Below are positions 8,916 through 18,942 of a stretch of DNA of 64,000 bases, piece by piece. Below the pieces are notes generated by a model, which saw only the letters and a program-made list of their open reading frames with translations, did not search any database and was not told the origin of the DNA. Made by a program: the position numbers and the translations under genes. The stretch spans positions 868,001 to 932,000 of the forward strand of contig NC_013081.1 of the NCBI RefSeq assembly GCF_000142805.1, given 5' to 3'. Every line of letters begins with the position of its first letter. The first letter of the stretch is position 1. This DNA is from Lachancea thermotolerans CBS 6340. Taxonomy: Eukaryota; Ascomycota; Saccharomycetes; Saccharomycetales; Saccharomycetaceae.

Positions 8916-11222
8916 ATGGAGAAACAGGAAAGCGAGACCAATTTGCAACAACGGTCGACGGCAACTATGCCGCCGCCACCCGCACCTGTAGGAGGTGGCC
9001 CAGGAATGCCACCGCGCGCAGACTCCATATCGATGTACACGAATTTTAACGCGCCCCGGCCTTCGACGGATGCTTCGCTGTCGTCGTTCCTGAACATAAC
9101 AGAGGGGCAGAACCAAAACGCGGGGCCGGGCCCTTCCCAGTCACTGCAGCAGTCGCAGCAGCGGCCGCTAAACCATCTACAACAGTCACAACAGCAGCCA
9201 CAATCACAGCAGGCGCAGGCCCAGCAGGGATCAAGCCAAGCTCCGCGCCCTGACTTTGGGCCGTATAGCAGGGGGTATTCCATCATCAGCAACTTCTGGC
9301 CTGGCAGCTCTTCTGCAGGCCCAAACCACGGCCCTCCTGCGCCTCACGAAGCAGGTGGTCAGTTTACCACTACGCGGCGCCAGAGCGAACAACTGGAACC
9401 ATTCATGCCTCGCTTCAAAACACCAAGCTTTTCCTCGGGAAGATCGGGATCGAACCAAATGCAACAGCCGCCGGTGCCTCCGCCTAGCGGCCGAGGCAGT
9501 GACTTGTTGATACCGGGGTCCAAGCGGAACTCTATTTTCTTCGGTGGTACTGACCCGTCAGATATAGACTTTTTTAACCCGGGCAAGCGAGATTCTCAAG
9601 TAATGATGAGGCCACCACATATCCTGCCGCAACGGAATAGTTCTTCGGGAATTCTTGGAATTCCCCGCACTGGAAACAGCTTGAACGGAACTGGTACAGG
9701 AGACGCCGGTGTCCCCCCTCCAGCAGGCGATTCAGATTTAGATGCTATATTCAACCAGGGCTTGAATTCTCGCAAAAACTCTATGAAGTTTTCTGCAGAT
9801 GACTTCGACTTCGACTTCAAAAGACGCGATTCTTCTTTAAGAGGTACTTTAGACAATAACGCTTACGTGCCGTCGGCTCCGCTAATACCTAACAGTGCCA
9901 AGCCAACCGGTATGAACGATCTTAATGCTAAGAAAAATAGTGGTAGGGACTCACCGACACATAAGGCTGCCGATGAAGATGTCGAGGCTCGTATTCATAA
10001 GCACTTGACTCCAATGCTCCAAGGAGATAACAACGAAGCTACACTTAAACATGAAGACGACGGGTCAAAAAAGAGGCGTAAAGTCGATGAAAAGCCATCA
10101 ACAGAAAAATCAGATTCAATGAAAAACCTGATGAATTACCTCGAGCCCAGGGACCCACTATTGGTATCAGATGACGGCAGGCCGCTTCTCGGTGCAACAA
10201 AGGTGGACCAATTAATGCTCATGATTCAAGCCCGCAAAAAAGGTGTAACTGATCGCATCCCTCGTAGTGCTGACGGGTCGTTACTCTTGGAGGATGCGCC
10301 TTCCATTATTCCACCTGCCAGTGAATTAGTTGGTGGCGTTGAAAAACCCAAGGCCCGCGGAGCCAAGCAACACGAATGCCCTTACTGCCATAAGTGTTTC
10401 ACCCAATCAACGCACTTGGAAGTGCATGTTAGGTCTCATATTGGATATAAACCGTTTCAATGTGAGTATTGTGGAAAACGCTTTACACAAGGTGGCAATC
10501 TTCGGACTCATGTCCGTTTACATACAGGCGAGAAGCCTTATGAGTGTGAAAAATGCGGCCGAAGGTTTTCTAGGAAGGGAAACCTAGCCGCTCATAGACT
10601 AACTCATGAAAATTTGAAACCTTTTCACTGTAAGCTCGATGGCTGCAACAAGAGCTTTACGCAATTAGGAAACATGAAGGCGCACCAAAATCGCTTCCAT
10701 TTACAAACCCTAAACGAACTCACGCAAAGATTAGCCGAGATGGACCCTAACGAGAACATAGCGCCAGCAGAGAAAGAGCTTCTTGATTATTTTGCTGACC
10801 TCTATAAGAACTCCAACAGGGGTATCAAAGGTAGAGGTAAAGGGAACACGCGGGTAGCTCCTGCCGTAATAGCGCCTACTATGAAAACTCCTCAGGATGC
10901 GCCCACAAACCAAAGTCTGACCAAGGTTCGAAACCAAGACGCCTCATTAGTAGCTGCTAAGGCTTTAGACCCAACCAAACCTTTGCATCCTGCATCTCAC
11001 TCTGATCTAACCTATAATATGTGCGCGCCTAGAAATGATGGGAACGCTCCCATTCCTCAAGAGCCTAGATCCGATCCCGCTAGTACTGCATCAGTCCCAG
11101 AAACTAACGAGTTCACGTTCGCTTTGGATCAAGATATGAAAGTTGAGCCTAACGCTTCTTTCCACAACAACACCAACGGTAACTCAGATGTGCATTTCAA
11201 AAACGTGTCTTTTCATAGTTGA
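8916..11222 (+). CDS. AZF1: Azf1-like C2H2 zinc-finger transcription factor
   Basis: A 768-residue nuclear regulator. The N-terminal two-thirds is disordered, with a Gln/Pro-rich stretch (roughly residues 80-130), and near 395 there is a basic motif, KKRRK. Four consecutive C2H2 fingers span about residues 485-600: CPYC...HVRSH, CEYC...HVRLH, CEKC...HRLTH and the last with CKLDGC. The finger block, the following NSNRGIKGRGKG segment and the C-terminal VHFKNVSFHS match Azf1. In S. cerevisiae Azf1 activates CLN3 and carbon-metabolism genes on glucose and cell-wall genes on glycerol-lactate, through AAAAGAAA sites. Neighbours YOR114W and TRS33 keep the S. cerevisiae order. The ATG at 8916 is the first in frame. 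Confidence 0.94.
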   Translation: MEKQESETNLQQRSTATMPPPPAPVGGGPGMPPRADSISMYTNFNAPRPSTDASLSSFLNITEGQNQNAGPGPSQSLQQSQQRPLNHLQQSQQQPQSQQAQAQQGSSQAPRPDFGPYSRGYSIISNFWPGSSSAGPNHGPPAPHEAGGQFTTTRRQSEQLEPFMPRFKTPSFSSGRSGSNQMQQPPVPPPSGRGSDLLIPGSKRNSIFFGGTDPSDIDFFNPGKRDSQVMMRPPHILPQRNSSSGILGIPRTGNSLNGTGTGDAGVPPPAGDSDLDAIFNQGLNSRKNSMKFSADDFDFDFKRRDSSLRGTLDNNAYVPSAPLIPNSAKPTGMNDLNAKKNSGRDSPTHKAADEDVEARIHKHLTPMLQGDNNEATLKHEDDGSKKRRKVDEKPSTEKSDSMKNLMNYLEPRDPLLVSDDGRPLLGATKVDQLMLMIQARKKGVTDRIPRSADGSLLLEDAPSIIPPASELVGGVEKPKARGAKQHECPYCHKCFTQSTHLEVHVRSHIGYKPFQCEYCGKRFTQGGNLRTHVRLHTGEKPYECEKCGRRFSRKGNLAAHRLTHENLKPFHCKLDGCNKSFTQLGNMKAHQNRFHLQTLNELTQRLAEMDPNENIAPAEKELLDYFADLYKNSNRGIKGRGKGNTRVAPAVIAPTMKTPQDAPTNQSLTKVRNQDASLVAAKALDPTKPLHPASHSDLTYNMCAPRNDGNAPIPQEPRSDPASTASVPETNEFTFALDQDMKVEPNASFHNNTNGNSDVHFKNVSFHS

Positions 11223-11519
11223 AGCATCAAGGACTAAACAGGCAATAAGCAATAACACAGGAGAACGGCTCACCAAACTAATACTCTCGACGAACCCAGT
11301 GAGCCGCTTAAAGAGGCTGTTTGTAATATTACAGATTTTTATGTTATATTGATGTTGTAGTTGATATTCGGGGGCGACGCGTCAAATTAATGTGACACGA
11401 AATTTTTATGCATCATGATTTGAATTAAAGACCCAATAGGAGCTCGTAAAGAGCATATGAACTCCGATCCGTGACTCTAGCCAACAACCCAACTTCAAAC
11501 AGAGCAGAGAAGAGCAGTA

Positions 11520-12329
11520 ATGAGGATATCCTTAAGCTTGAATGCATTCGTTTCCCCAATATCAGTCACTAGTCGAAAGTCCTTCGAAAAGTTGGACAAG
11601 ACACCCTCGACTGTCTTCCAGTACTACTATCAACTGCAGCTGAAATCACTCAATAGAAGTGGCCTGCCAGCAGACATATTAGAACCCGTGAACACCGGTC
11701 ACAATTCTCTGCGAAGGTACGTACGAAAAGAATGGGAGTCGCTTTCGATGTCAAAGAAGAGGGTATACCACGCGTTGTATTTCCATTTTATAAAACTCAA
11801 TTATAAGGAGCTTGCACCGGAAGAATTTGCAAAGCGTTTAGAGCTACCGATTCCAATCTCAAGTGAATATTTGCTTTTCCGCAACAAGTTTAAATTGGAA
11901 TTCGATAGAATTTGGAAAGAACAGTGCAAAAAAGACCATCACGGGCGCTCTCGTAGAATTTACTTAAGGACTGGCCCTTCTAATTTACTGAAAGCCTCAA
12001 GGACCATAAAAGGGACTGAGAGCGGTTTCGATTATGACTCCACAAGGCAATTTCAAGAAATGTGTCGCCAATGCAGGAAAGTATGGCGAGACAAGGTTAC
12101 CAGCGACCAGAAGGCACAGATGGTCGAAATATTGCAAAAAAACAGGCAAGAATTCAAACTGAAGCTGGAACAGGAGGTGAAAATACTTGATAGCCTTCAG
12201 AATGCTCTTCAAAAATATTTGGCTGGCCCAAGCGCTAAAATAAGCACAGCGTTAGATTTCGAACGCCCTGTAACACAGTCGCACCACAGCGTAATTGCAC
12301 TCTTGCTTGCGACTGGGAAGAAGGATTAA
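11520..12329 (+). CDS. YOR114W: YOR114W-like protein of unknown function
   Basis: A 269-residue basic protein placed between AZF1 and TRS33, exactly where S. cerevisiae has the uncharacterised YOR114W (294 residues). No catalytic motif is visible. The central part is rich in Lys, Arg and aromatic residues; it has two similar helical stretches containing RKEWESLSMSKKR and CRKVWRDKVTSDQK, each a W plus basic run, reminiscent of HMG-box-like helical repeats, but I cannot confirm that fold. Identification rests mainly on gene order and size. The 3' end is convergent with TRS33 only about 40 bases away. Confidence 0.75.
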   Translation: MRISLSLNAFVSPISVTSRKSFEKLDKTPSTVFQYYYQLQLKSLNRSGLPADILEPVNTGHNSLRRYVRKEWESLSMSKKRVYHALYFHFIKLNYKELAPEEFAKRLELPIPISSEYLLFRNKFKLEFDRIWKEQCKKDHHGRSRRIYLRTGPSNLLKASRTIKGTESGFDYDSTRQFQEMCRQCRKVWRDKVTSDQKAQMVEILQKNRQEFKLKLEQEVKILDSLQNALQKYLAGPSAKISTALDFERPVTQSHHSVIALLLATGKKD

Positions 12330-12367
12330 TTTGGTTTACTTTTATTTTAAGATATAATATATTATAA

Positions 12368-13126
12368 TTATCGCCCTACCAACACCTGAACGTTGAAACT
12401 CACGGACTTTGTAAACGTGCCAGCTCCCGCTTGTTTCGAATCAGGAGGATCAACTAAGGTTGCTTGACACGTTACTTGGCCCTCTTTCTCAAATCCCAAA
12501 GATGCAAGAACGCCCCTAATCATTCCACATGGAACGTGAAGAAAGGGCTCTATCAACTTTTGTTCCTGATCGCTAAGATCTTCCTCTAACGTGAAAGGCT
12601 CGATCGGCTTGTAGTTGTAATCAAGCAGGTAGAATGTGCCCCGGTGATTGGTTTTCAGATTGTCTATTTGTTTACCGAAGACTTGTTTCCACACGTCTCG
12701 ACACACAAATTTCATAACGCTCAGTAAATCCATATCTTTAAAGCTCAAATTTGGATTGTTGCTGAAAATAAGCAGTTGTGATAGCTTTTGTCCAAGCTGG
12801 AATCCTATATTCTCCAGCCGTGTTTTTATCCTTGTCTGTTGGTCCTGATCAGCTGCTAAGTAATCTTTAAGCAGCTTATGGGATGCATCCCCTTGTTGCG
12901 ACTCCAAAGCGAGCTTCGAATCCAGCTCAGCCTCCAGTTGACCAGTAGCATCTTCTTTGTGATGTGTTAAGCTCTTTTCGACACTTATAGCTAATGGAAC
13001 TGCCTCATTTAGCAGCATGCGATATATTGTCTCGTCAACTTTAGGAAGGGATTCTTGAAAAAGCTGGAATTGCAGCTGCAGCCTCTGATGCTCATTCACT
13101 TCAGATGCTAGACCCGAATCTCCCAT
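12368..13126 (-). CDS. TRS33: TRAPP complex subunit Trs33
   Basis: A 252-residue protein matching Trs33 (268 residues) of the transport protein particle (TRAPP) complexes. Trs33 is a Bet3-related core subunit of the complexes that activate Rab GTPases (Ypt1, Ypt31/32) in ER-Golgi and Golgi traffic. Visible features are the N-terminal helix with ETIYRMLLNEAVPLAI, the central IGFQLGQKLSQLL, the motif KFVCRDVWKQVFGKQIDNLK and the YLLDYNYKPI strand, as in the TRAPP fold. The long acidic insert (residues 55-90) is typical of the yeast protein. It sits convergent with the YOR114W-like gene, as in S. cerevisiae. Confidence 0.9.
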   Translation of the reverse strand: MGDSGLASEVNEHQRLQLQFQLFQESLPKVDETIYRMLLNEAVPLAISVEKSLTHHKEDATGQLEAELDSKLALESQQGDASHKLLKDYLAADQDQQTRIKTRLENIGFQLGQKLSQLLIFSNNPNLSFKDMDLLSVMKFVCRDVWKQVFGKQIDNLKTNHRGTFYLLDYNYKPIEPFTLEEDLSDQEQKLIEPFLHVPCGMIRGVLASLGFEKEGQVTCQATLVDPPDSKQAGAGTFTKSVSFNVQVLVGR

Positions 13127-13283
13127 GAGTTTAAAATAAAGCTTTATAGAATTGTTTCAAAGTAATGTAGGATTACTTCATTTTCTGGATTTCCACAATC
13201 ATAACGCCTCTCCTATCCACTGATATCAACAAAAAGGAGAACGAAAGGCGTCAATTGCAGTGTGAGACTAACATCAGTTTGAG

Positions 13284-15152
13284 ATGAGTTCCGAGCTGTC
13301 AATTGGGAACGAAATCAAGGATGGCCATAAGGAAACATACAAATGGGTCCTAAATAATATTAAATGGCTCTCTGAACTCGAAGCATTTTATAGAGATCGA
13401 GCGAAGCTTGAAAAAGAGTACAGCGAAAAGCTAACGCACTTGGCGAAAGAGTACTTTGGCAAGAAAAGCGCATCAACCGTTTCACTTTCAGTGGGAGACA
13501 TGCCAACAACAACGCCTGGCTCTCTAGAAGCCGCATCACTTGTGGCTTGGAACGAGGTGCTGTCACAGACAGAAATGATCTCTAAAGATCACAACCAGCT
13601 GTCTCAAGAGTTTGAGTTCCAAGTTGCAGATCAAATTGTGGCTCTTTCCAAGAAGTGTGAACTTTTGCTTACGTCTATCAACGGATTTAATACCGAACTA
13701 ACCGAGAAGAGGGACAAGGCTTATTCCAATCTTGATAAGGCCAAGAAAACCTATGATGAGAAGTGTGTTCAGATGGAGTCTGCGCGGGCAAAGCAGACGA
13801 AGACTTCGAGTGACAAAGCCCGGCGGAAAGCTGACGAGCGAGAACATGAGATGAACATTGCAAAAAACCATTATCTTATTACTATCAGCCAAGCCAATAG
13901 AATCAAAGACAAATACTATTTTCAAGATGTGCCTGAAGTTCTTGATCTTCTGCAGGACTTACATGAATCCCGCACTCGAGTGATGAATTCAATATGGATT
14001 TCTGCAGGCGCAGTGGAGAGAGAGATGAACAAGAGAATAGATTCCAGGCTTACTACTGTTGATTCTGTGGTTAGCCAGAATAAAGCTAACCTTGACACAA
14101 CCATGTTCGTCAAGCATAACTTGAAAGAGTGGAAAGAACCGCCTGATTTCCAGTATGTTCCATCATCAGTGTGGCACGACGATGAGCACTTTGTTGTCCC
14201 CTCCAATATTGAGCTTCAAGACCTGAAAGTGAGATTGGCGAAGGCCCAACAACTTTATGATCAAATGAACTCCTTTTCCCAGTCAGAAATATCAGGCCTA
14301 AGCTCTCTGAACAAGCAAAAAAAGGAGATAAAAGCCCAAGAGAATGTTGACGCTCAGAGTCTCTTAGCATTACTCACAAAATATACAAATGTGGTGTCAT
14401 CCTACACATCCCATGAAACATTCAAGGTGGAGGCAGAGGTTGAGATCGAAAGTATTCAGAATAATGTCGCAGAAGAACATGATCTCAATACCGAAGATAT
14501 CGATTTATCAAATTTACGCAAGAAGTCTGGCGTTTTCAACAGATTCAAAAAAAGCCTTACCATTTCTTCTGACAAAAAGTCGACCCACCAGGACGGAGGC
14601 GACGCCGTTTCGGTTTTATCGTCAGAATCCAAAGCCAAGCATCACAACAGATTTTCTCTGTTCAAAGGCAGAGACCGTGCTCAAAGTAGTGCATCAGGAG
14701 CCTCAGAGGTTACAAGCAGTAACATGAACTCCATTCAGGATTCTTCGGAGCACAATAAGAATCGCGTTTTGTTCCAATATCAAAAACAAGACAATGACGA
14801 AGTTAGTGTTAGCCCAGGTAATGCTATTAGCTTACTGACCGCCGACTCCGGTAGTGGGTGGACAAGGATCAAAAATGACAGTACTGGAGAGGCAGGGCTC
14901 GTCCCAACGTCATATATCGAGATCAACGAAAAACCCCGTTCTAGCGCTCCTCGAGCCCCGCCCCCTAGAAAGTCCGGCAATGCTGCTCGTACAGTTAAGG
15001 CGCTTTTTGATTACGAAGCGCAAGGTGATGATGAAATTTCTATCCGTCAAGGGGACTTGATATCTGTTTTAAAAGCTGACGATGGCAGTGGCTGGACTTA
15101 TGGAGAACTGAATGGTCAAAAAGGACTCTTCCCAACTAACTACTGCCAGTGA
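13284..15152 (+). CDS. BZZ1: Bzz1, F-BAR and double-SH3 actin regulator
   Basis: A 622-residue protein, close to Bzz1 (633). Residues 1 to about 330 form the F-BAR domain, starting with the Fes/CIP4-type segment containing YKWVLNNIKWLSELEAFYRD and continuing through long coiled-coil helices. A Ser-rich linker follows. Two SH3 domains end the protein: the first (about 493-550) has LFQYQKQDNDEVS...GWTRI and the second (about 568-622) has ALFDYEAQGDDEIS...GWTYGELNGQKGLFPTNY. In S. cerevisiae Bzz1 binds Las17/WASP at cortical actin patches and helps drive Arp2/3-dependent endocytosis. It is divergent from TRS33, with 157 bases between the starts. Confidence 0.94.
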   Translation: MSSELSIGNEIKDGHKETYKWVLNNIKWLSELEAFYRDRAKLEKEYSEKLTHLAKEYFGKKSASTVSLSVGDMPTTTPGSLEAASLVAWNEVLSQTEMISKDHNQLSQEFEFQVADQIVALSKKCELLLTSINGFNTELTEKRDKAYSNLDKAKKTYDEKCVQMESARAKQTKTSSDKARRKADEREHEMNIAKNHYLITISQANRIKDKYYFQDVPEVLDLLQDLHESRTRVMNSIWISAGAVEREMNKRIDSRLTTVDSVVSQNKANLDTTMFVKHNLKEWKEPPDFQYVPSSVWHDDEHFVVPSNIELQDLKVRLAKAQQLYDQMNSFSQSEISGLSSLNKQKKEIKAQENVDAQSLLALLTKYTNVVSSYTSHETFKVEAEVEIESIQNNVAEEHDLNTEDIDLSNLRKKSGVFNRFKKSLTISSDKKSTHQDGGDAVSVLSSESKAKHHNRFSLFKGRDRAQSSASGASEVTSSNMNSIQDSSEHNKNRVLFQYQKQDNDEVSVSPGNAISLLTADSGSGWTRIKNDSTGEAGLVPTSYIEINEKPRSSAPRAPPPRKSGNAARTVKALFDYEAQGDDEISIRQGDLISVLKADDGSGWTYGELNGQKGLFPTNYCQ

Positions 15153-15516
15153 AATCTATGCAATAAAAGCTAAACTCAAATCTTGGGATCGTTTAATTCG
15201 CAGGTATCGTTGAAATAACGTCGGTTCGGGACTTGAACAAATGCTACTACGGGGATTAGAGTCGGTATGGTCACGTGATCACAAATACTCTAGCCTCAGG
15301 GTTCAGTGGAGGTCTCAATCTTTCGCTTTAACCTTTTTTTCGGTAGTGCTCGTACACGAAAATTGCAAAAGTCCAGGAAATACTATAAAGGGGCGATGAT
15401 GTATGATTATTTCGGACCTCACAACCCATAACCGGGGAGCTGAGTTTGCTGTGTGTAACAACTAGACTGTATCCTTCGGAATCAAGCTGTTGAAACGGTT
15501 TTCACAGCCCACTAAA
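15153..15516. other. Intergenic region between BZZ1 and the YNL115C-like gene
   Basis: No gene. A CACGTG at 15272-15277 within GGTCACGTGATCAC could bind Cbf1 or Tye7-type factors. Confidence 0.5.
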
Positions 15517-17331
15517 ATGTCTGCTGCAGAACCTAACCACGGAGTAAGTTCCGGCGAGCGCAATAATCTAACTGGGCAAGGCGCTGAGGACAGACAAGCT
15601 CAACAAGGTCTTCCAGGGACCTATGGCCACAGAGCAAACGAAAATGAACCGTTACTTAGAGAAACGCAAGCGAAGCCTTCACATAGGTCCATTGGACAGG
15701 TGCCAACGGATGGTCATCTTCCAAATGAGATTGAGGGTTCGCAAGGGAGACAATTCAAAACCCGGCAAAAGTACCGAGTTTTTGTGCAGGATTCAAAAAT
15801 TATCTTGAATGTGTTAATTTTTATCAACCTTGTGTGGCTGATAACAACCTTTATCATGGACTACTTTTTCAATATTGGATTTTTGCATTTTAGCAAGAGG
15901 CTTACGAGTTTCAACGATCTTTGTTTGATCTTTGTTTCCATTGTCGCGAACTCGGTCAACTTGTGGTCGAACCGTGTGGGGCTGTACTCCACTCTGGACC
16001 AAGGTCTTAACGTTGTTTTGTTTTTCATGACCTTGTTCAACCTCTTTTTAACTCTAATAATAGGCTACACGAGAAGGAGGTTGGGTTTTGTTGGAGCCTT
16101 CACTTATATTTGGGCAGCGTTGACCTTTTTTGCGGGTGCTGTGTTGGACTGGTACTTATACTACTACTTCAAGGAGTTTCATGCTGCGGAGGAAGAAATC
16201 GAAGAATCTCCTTCCCCAAGTGGCTCAAGGCATACTATGAAAGAGTGGGTGTCAATTGGTGCGCGCAACTTTGTAAAGTGTGCCATTTTCGTCTTCTATG
16301 TTTTCTTCACACTAAACACATTGCTATACACAATTGATGTTGGTCGCGTCACCAGAGGTGTCAAGGATGTTTCTGCTAAAGCTTCGGCTTCTTATGATGC
16401 TTTCCACTGGGTCGACAAAGAGCACACCTACCAGCTACACATAACTTGTTATGGCGACTTTTCTGCCACAGATGAGGATCGCCAACCTGTAATTCTTTTC
16501 GATCATGGCAGTTTAGACACAGCCTTCCTTTCTGCGACCTGGATTCAAGAACTGTATCATCTAAACAGAGTTGAGCGCTACTGCACTTACGAGAGACCAG
16601 GATATGGTCTCTCCGACTCTGCCCCTGCCCCCATCTCGATCGCTATGGTCGCGGATGCTTTAAGCTATGCTTTGATCAAAGATGCAAAAATAAAGGGGCC
16701 ATTCACCACAGTTGGCTACGACATTGGGGGACTTTTTACTCAGGTTTTCACCGCTAAGAACTTGGACAAAGTTGAATCGATGCTTCTTGTTGAGTCGTGG
16801 CATGAAGACATTTTACTTAAAAACTACCTTCAAAGACTTTTACCTCCAGATAATGACAGCAAAGATCCGGATGACATTAGTAAGCTGCCTATTGAAATTA
16901 AGAGGCATAATGGTTTCAAGCTTTGGTGGCAAGGAATTTGGTCCACTCTTGGAATAAAGCTTCAAACTTCATGGCTTCTCGCTCACCACGGCTCGAAGGA
17001 GAGAATACTGGGACGCGATATGCAATATCAAGGAAAGTTCATAAGGGCCAAATTTTTGGAAAGCGTCACAAGCTCTCTATTAAGCTACAAGGATGTTCTC
17101 AATAGCAAGGAGAAGTTGAAAGATGTTAAAACGAGTGTGGCAAGCTCTAATCAACTCATAAAAAAGTCGCCACAGTGGGGTAATTGGCAAAGAGATATTA
17201 CTAGAATTTCCTCAAAGACTCAAGAGTGGAAAATTCTCAATGGCGGACACGAAGTTTACAAATTCGGCAGTGCTAAGCAAGAGCTCCAGGATGTCCTTCT
17301 GAGACTTATTGGAGATAAGGACCGTTATTAA
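15517..17331 (+). CDS. YNL115C: YNL115C-like membrane protein with alpha/beta-hydrolase domain
   Basis: A 604-residue protein from the first in-frame ATG. A soluble N-terminus is followed by hydrophobic segments at about residues 95-117, 135-155, 165-188, 192-215 and 255-275, then a hydrolase-like domain from about 310. That domain shows the oxyanion-type DHGS, the YERPGYGLSDS loop, a nucleophile elbow VGYDIGG and a late His in NGGHEVYKF. The elbow has Asp in place of the usual Ser, as in haloalkane dehalogenases and epoxide hydrolases. S. cerevisiae YNL115C (644 residues) is uncharacterised and sits next to DMA2 and MLS1, matching the two genes downstream here. Function unknown; a hydrolase at a membrane is inference. 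Confidence 0.85.
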   Translation: MSAAEPNHGVSSGERNNLTGQGAEDRQAQQGLPGTYGHRANENEPLLRETQAKPSHRSIGQVPTDGHLPNEIEGSQGRQFKTRQKYRVFVQDSKIILNVLIFINLVWLITTFIMDYFFNIGFLHFSKRLTSFNDLCLIFVSIVANSVNLWSNRVGLYSTLDQGLNVVLFFMTLFNLFLTLIIGYTRRRLGFVGAFTYIWAALTFFAGAVLDWYLYYYFKEFHAAEEEIEESPSPSGSRHTMKEWVSIGARNFVKCAIFVFYVFFTLNTLLYTIDVGRVTRGVKDVSAKASASYDAFHWVDKEHTYQLHITCYGDFSATDEDRQPVILFDHGSLDTAFLSATWIQELYHLNRVERYCTYERPGYGLSDSAPAPISIAMVADALSYALIKDAKIKGPFTTVGYDIGGLFTQVFTAKNLDKVESMLLVESWHEDILLKNYLQRLLPPDNDSKDPDDISKLPIEIKRHNGFKLWWQGIWSTLGIKLQTSWLLAHHGSKERILGRDMQYQGKFIRAKFLESVTSSLLSYKDVLNSKEKLKDVKTSVASSNQLIKKSPQWGNWQRDITRISSKTQEWKILNGGHEVYKFGSAKQELQDVLLRLIGDKDRY

Positions 17332-17502
17332 GCAATGAAGAGCTATCCCAAGAGCTTCTGCGATTAGTTCAAGTTCAGAATTTTGAGCGAGCTCGTGTAA
17401 AGCGCTCGAAGTACATAATTGTCTGTAAGCTTGGCTTATAATTTATGCTAGCCATCTAAAATGAGCCTATTCGTATTATAAAGATAACTAAAAAGCCGTT
17501 GC

Positions 17503-18942
17503 TTACTCGCTCTCCTGAGCCATGTCAATATCCTTAACATCATCCGCCAACACTTCAAAATCGTTCTCATCGCTATCCATATCACTGTCCAGAGAGGCCT
17601 CTAAGTCGCAGCTCGACCTACAGTTGGGACATACGAATTGTGGATAAGTAGTCATCACCAGTCTGCGAACGCACTGGTAATGCCAACTATGGGAGCATGG
17701 AGATATAAATATAGCCTGACAAGGTTTGATTTTTGATAGACAAATTGAACAGTCCTCCTCTTCAAGACCGCTTGTCATTTTTTGTAAATTCTTGAGTCTT
17801 TGCAAGGCTTCACGATTGAATCTCATTGCGCGGCGTTTCCAAGACCTGTTCAATTCGACCCTCATCTTGACGCTCCGGTAAATTTCTTCAGTGCCGCCTC
17901 TGAAGTCCAAACCTAGCTGAATGACATCCCCATCTTGTATGGGAGTATCCTTTGACATTGTAGAGGCAGGAGCCAGCCTGTGGTGGTTCAAAAAAGTACC
18001 GGACGATGATCTGACGTCTCTGATATACCAGTTGCCCTGCTGGTCAACCTTGAAGCAACCATGCGTCCTCGAAACTACTTTACTTTTGAAGACAACCGGA
18101 TGAAAATGCTCTGGAATTCTATTAATGGACTCGCGAACTCTTTCTGTGTATCTCCCGATGACCAATTGAGAACATGGACCCGCCGTTCTAACAATTGGTT
18201 CGAAATATAAGCCTGGATTCGTTGATGCCGATTGGTCCAAAAAAGGTGTTAATCTTAGGCTGAATAGCCCACTTTTGTCTTTACGAGATTGAATCACTTC
18301 CTCGCTAACAGGCTCGGGTATGGCAGCGTTGCGGGGGAGTTCCAAGCCCAGTAAATCCAGGGCAGGCTCCGGCTGATTGTTGCCGTACACAAAGTGGCGC
18401 ACATGTTTGGGCACCATTTGCGACTCGTTGGGAGTAAGGGTTGAGACCTGCCCAGCTCCCCCGGGACCGTCGTTTTGTCCTAGTGTAAGTGTGATGGGAA
18501 GTTCGCTGACGAGATTGTTAACTGAAAGCGGGACCGAACTATTCTGGATCCCTTGGTCAAAGGGCGTAGTCCCTAGCATGTTTGCAGCTGTTGGCGCTCC
18601 GTTTTCATCGCGGAGTACACGGTCTCTGTCGCCGTTAACCTCGTCGTCGTCAGAGCTCAGCTCCTCGATTGCGTTGGATTCCGCCATGTCCTCGCGTCCC
18701 TCGTTGGACCTCGCGAATGTCGCCGAGTTAAAAGGCTCCGTAGCGCGGGAAGGCCCGGTAGCGGCCATGTCTCCGTTGTTATTCAAGGGCTCCGTGGTCC
18801 CGGATGAGCCAGCAGGTATGGGTGCCATCCCGGGCCCGTTGGATCCTTGTCTGATGCCCATGGAGTTCAACAGGTTATTGATCGTAGACCCCCGTCTACT
18901 TCTAGAGCTTAAGCTATTGCGTGGAGATATGTTGACAACCAT
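17503..18942 (-). CDS. DMA2: FHA-RING ubiquitin ligase (Dma1/Dma2)
   Basis: A 479-residue protein with a disordered, Ser/Asn-rich N-terminus, an FHA phosphopeptide-binding domain at about 250-350 (VIGRYTERV, SRTHGCFKV, SSSGTFLN) and a RING-H2 finger at about 395-442 (CSICLSKI...CSHSWHYQC...CPNC). This order is diagnostic of Dma1/Dma2, the Chfr/RNF8-like E3 ligases that control septin ring assembly, mitotic exit and spindle position. DMA1 (YHR115C) and DMA2 (YNL116W) are ohnologues; here one gene stands between BZZ1 (next to DMA1 in S. cerevisiae) and YNL115C/MLS1 (next to DMA2), the expected ancestral order. The acidic tail ends DMAQESE. Confidence 0.94.
   Translation of the reverse strand: MVVNISPRNSLSSRSRRGSTINNLLNSMGIRQGSNGPGMAPIPAGSSGTTEPLNNNGDMAATGPSRATEPFNSATFARSNEGREDMAESNAIEELSSDDDEVNGDRDRVLRDENGAPTAANMLGTTPFDQGIQNSSVPLSVNNLVSELPITLTLGQNDGPGGAGQVSTLTPNESQMVPKHVRHFVYGNNQPEPALDLLGLELPRNAAIPEPVSEEVIQSRKDKSGLFSLRLTPFLDQSASTNPGLYFEPIVRTAGPCSQLVIGRYTERVRESINRIPEHFHPVVFKSKVVSRTHGCFKVDQQGNWYIRDVRSSSGTFLNHHRLAPASTMSKDTPIQDGDVIQLGLDFRGGTEEIYRSVKMRVELNRSWKRRAMRFNREALQRLKNLQKMTSGLEEEDCSICLSKIKPCQAIFISPCSHSWHYQCVRRLVMTTYPQFVCPNCRSSCDLEASLDSDMDSDENDFEVLADDVKDIDMAQESE

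Noticed and set aside
9046-9464. Minus-strand frames over the AZF1 N-terminus
   Set aside because: They are antisense shadows of the Gln/Pro-rich coding region.
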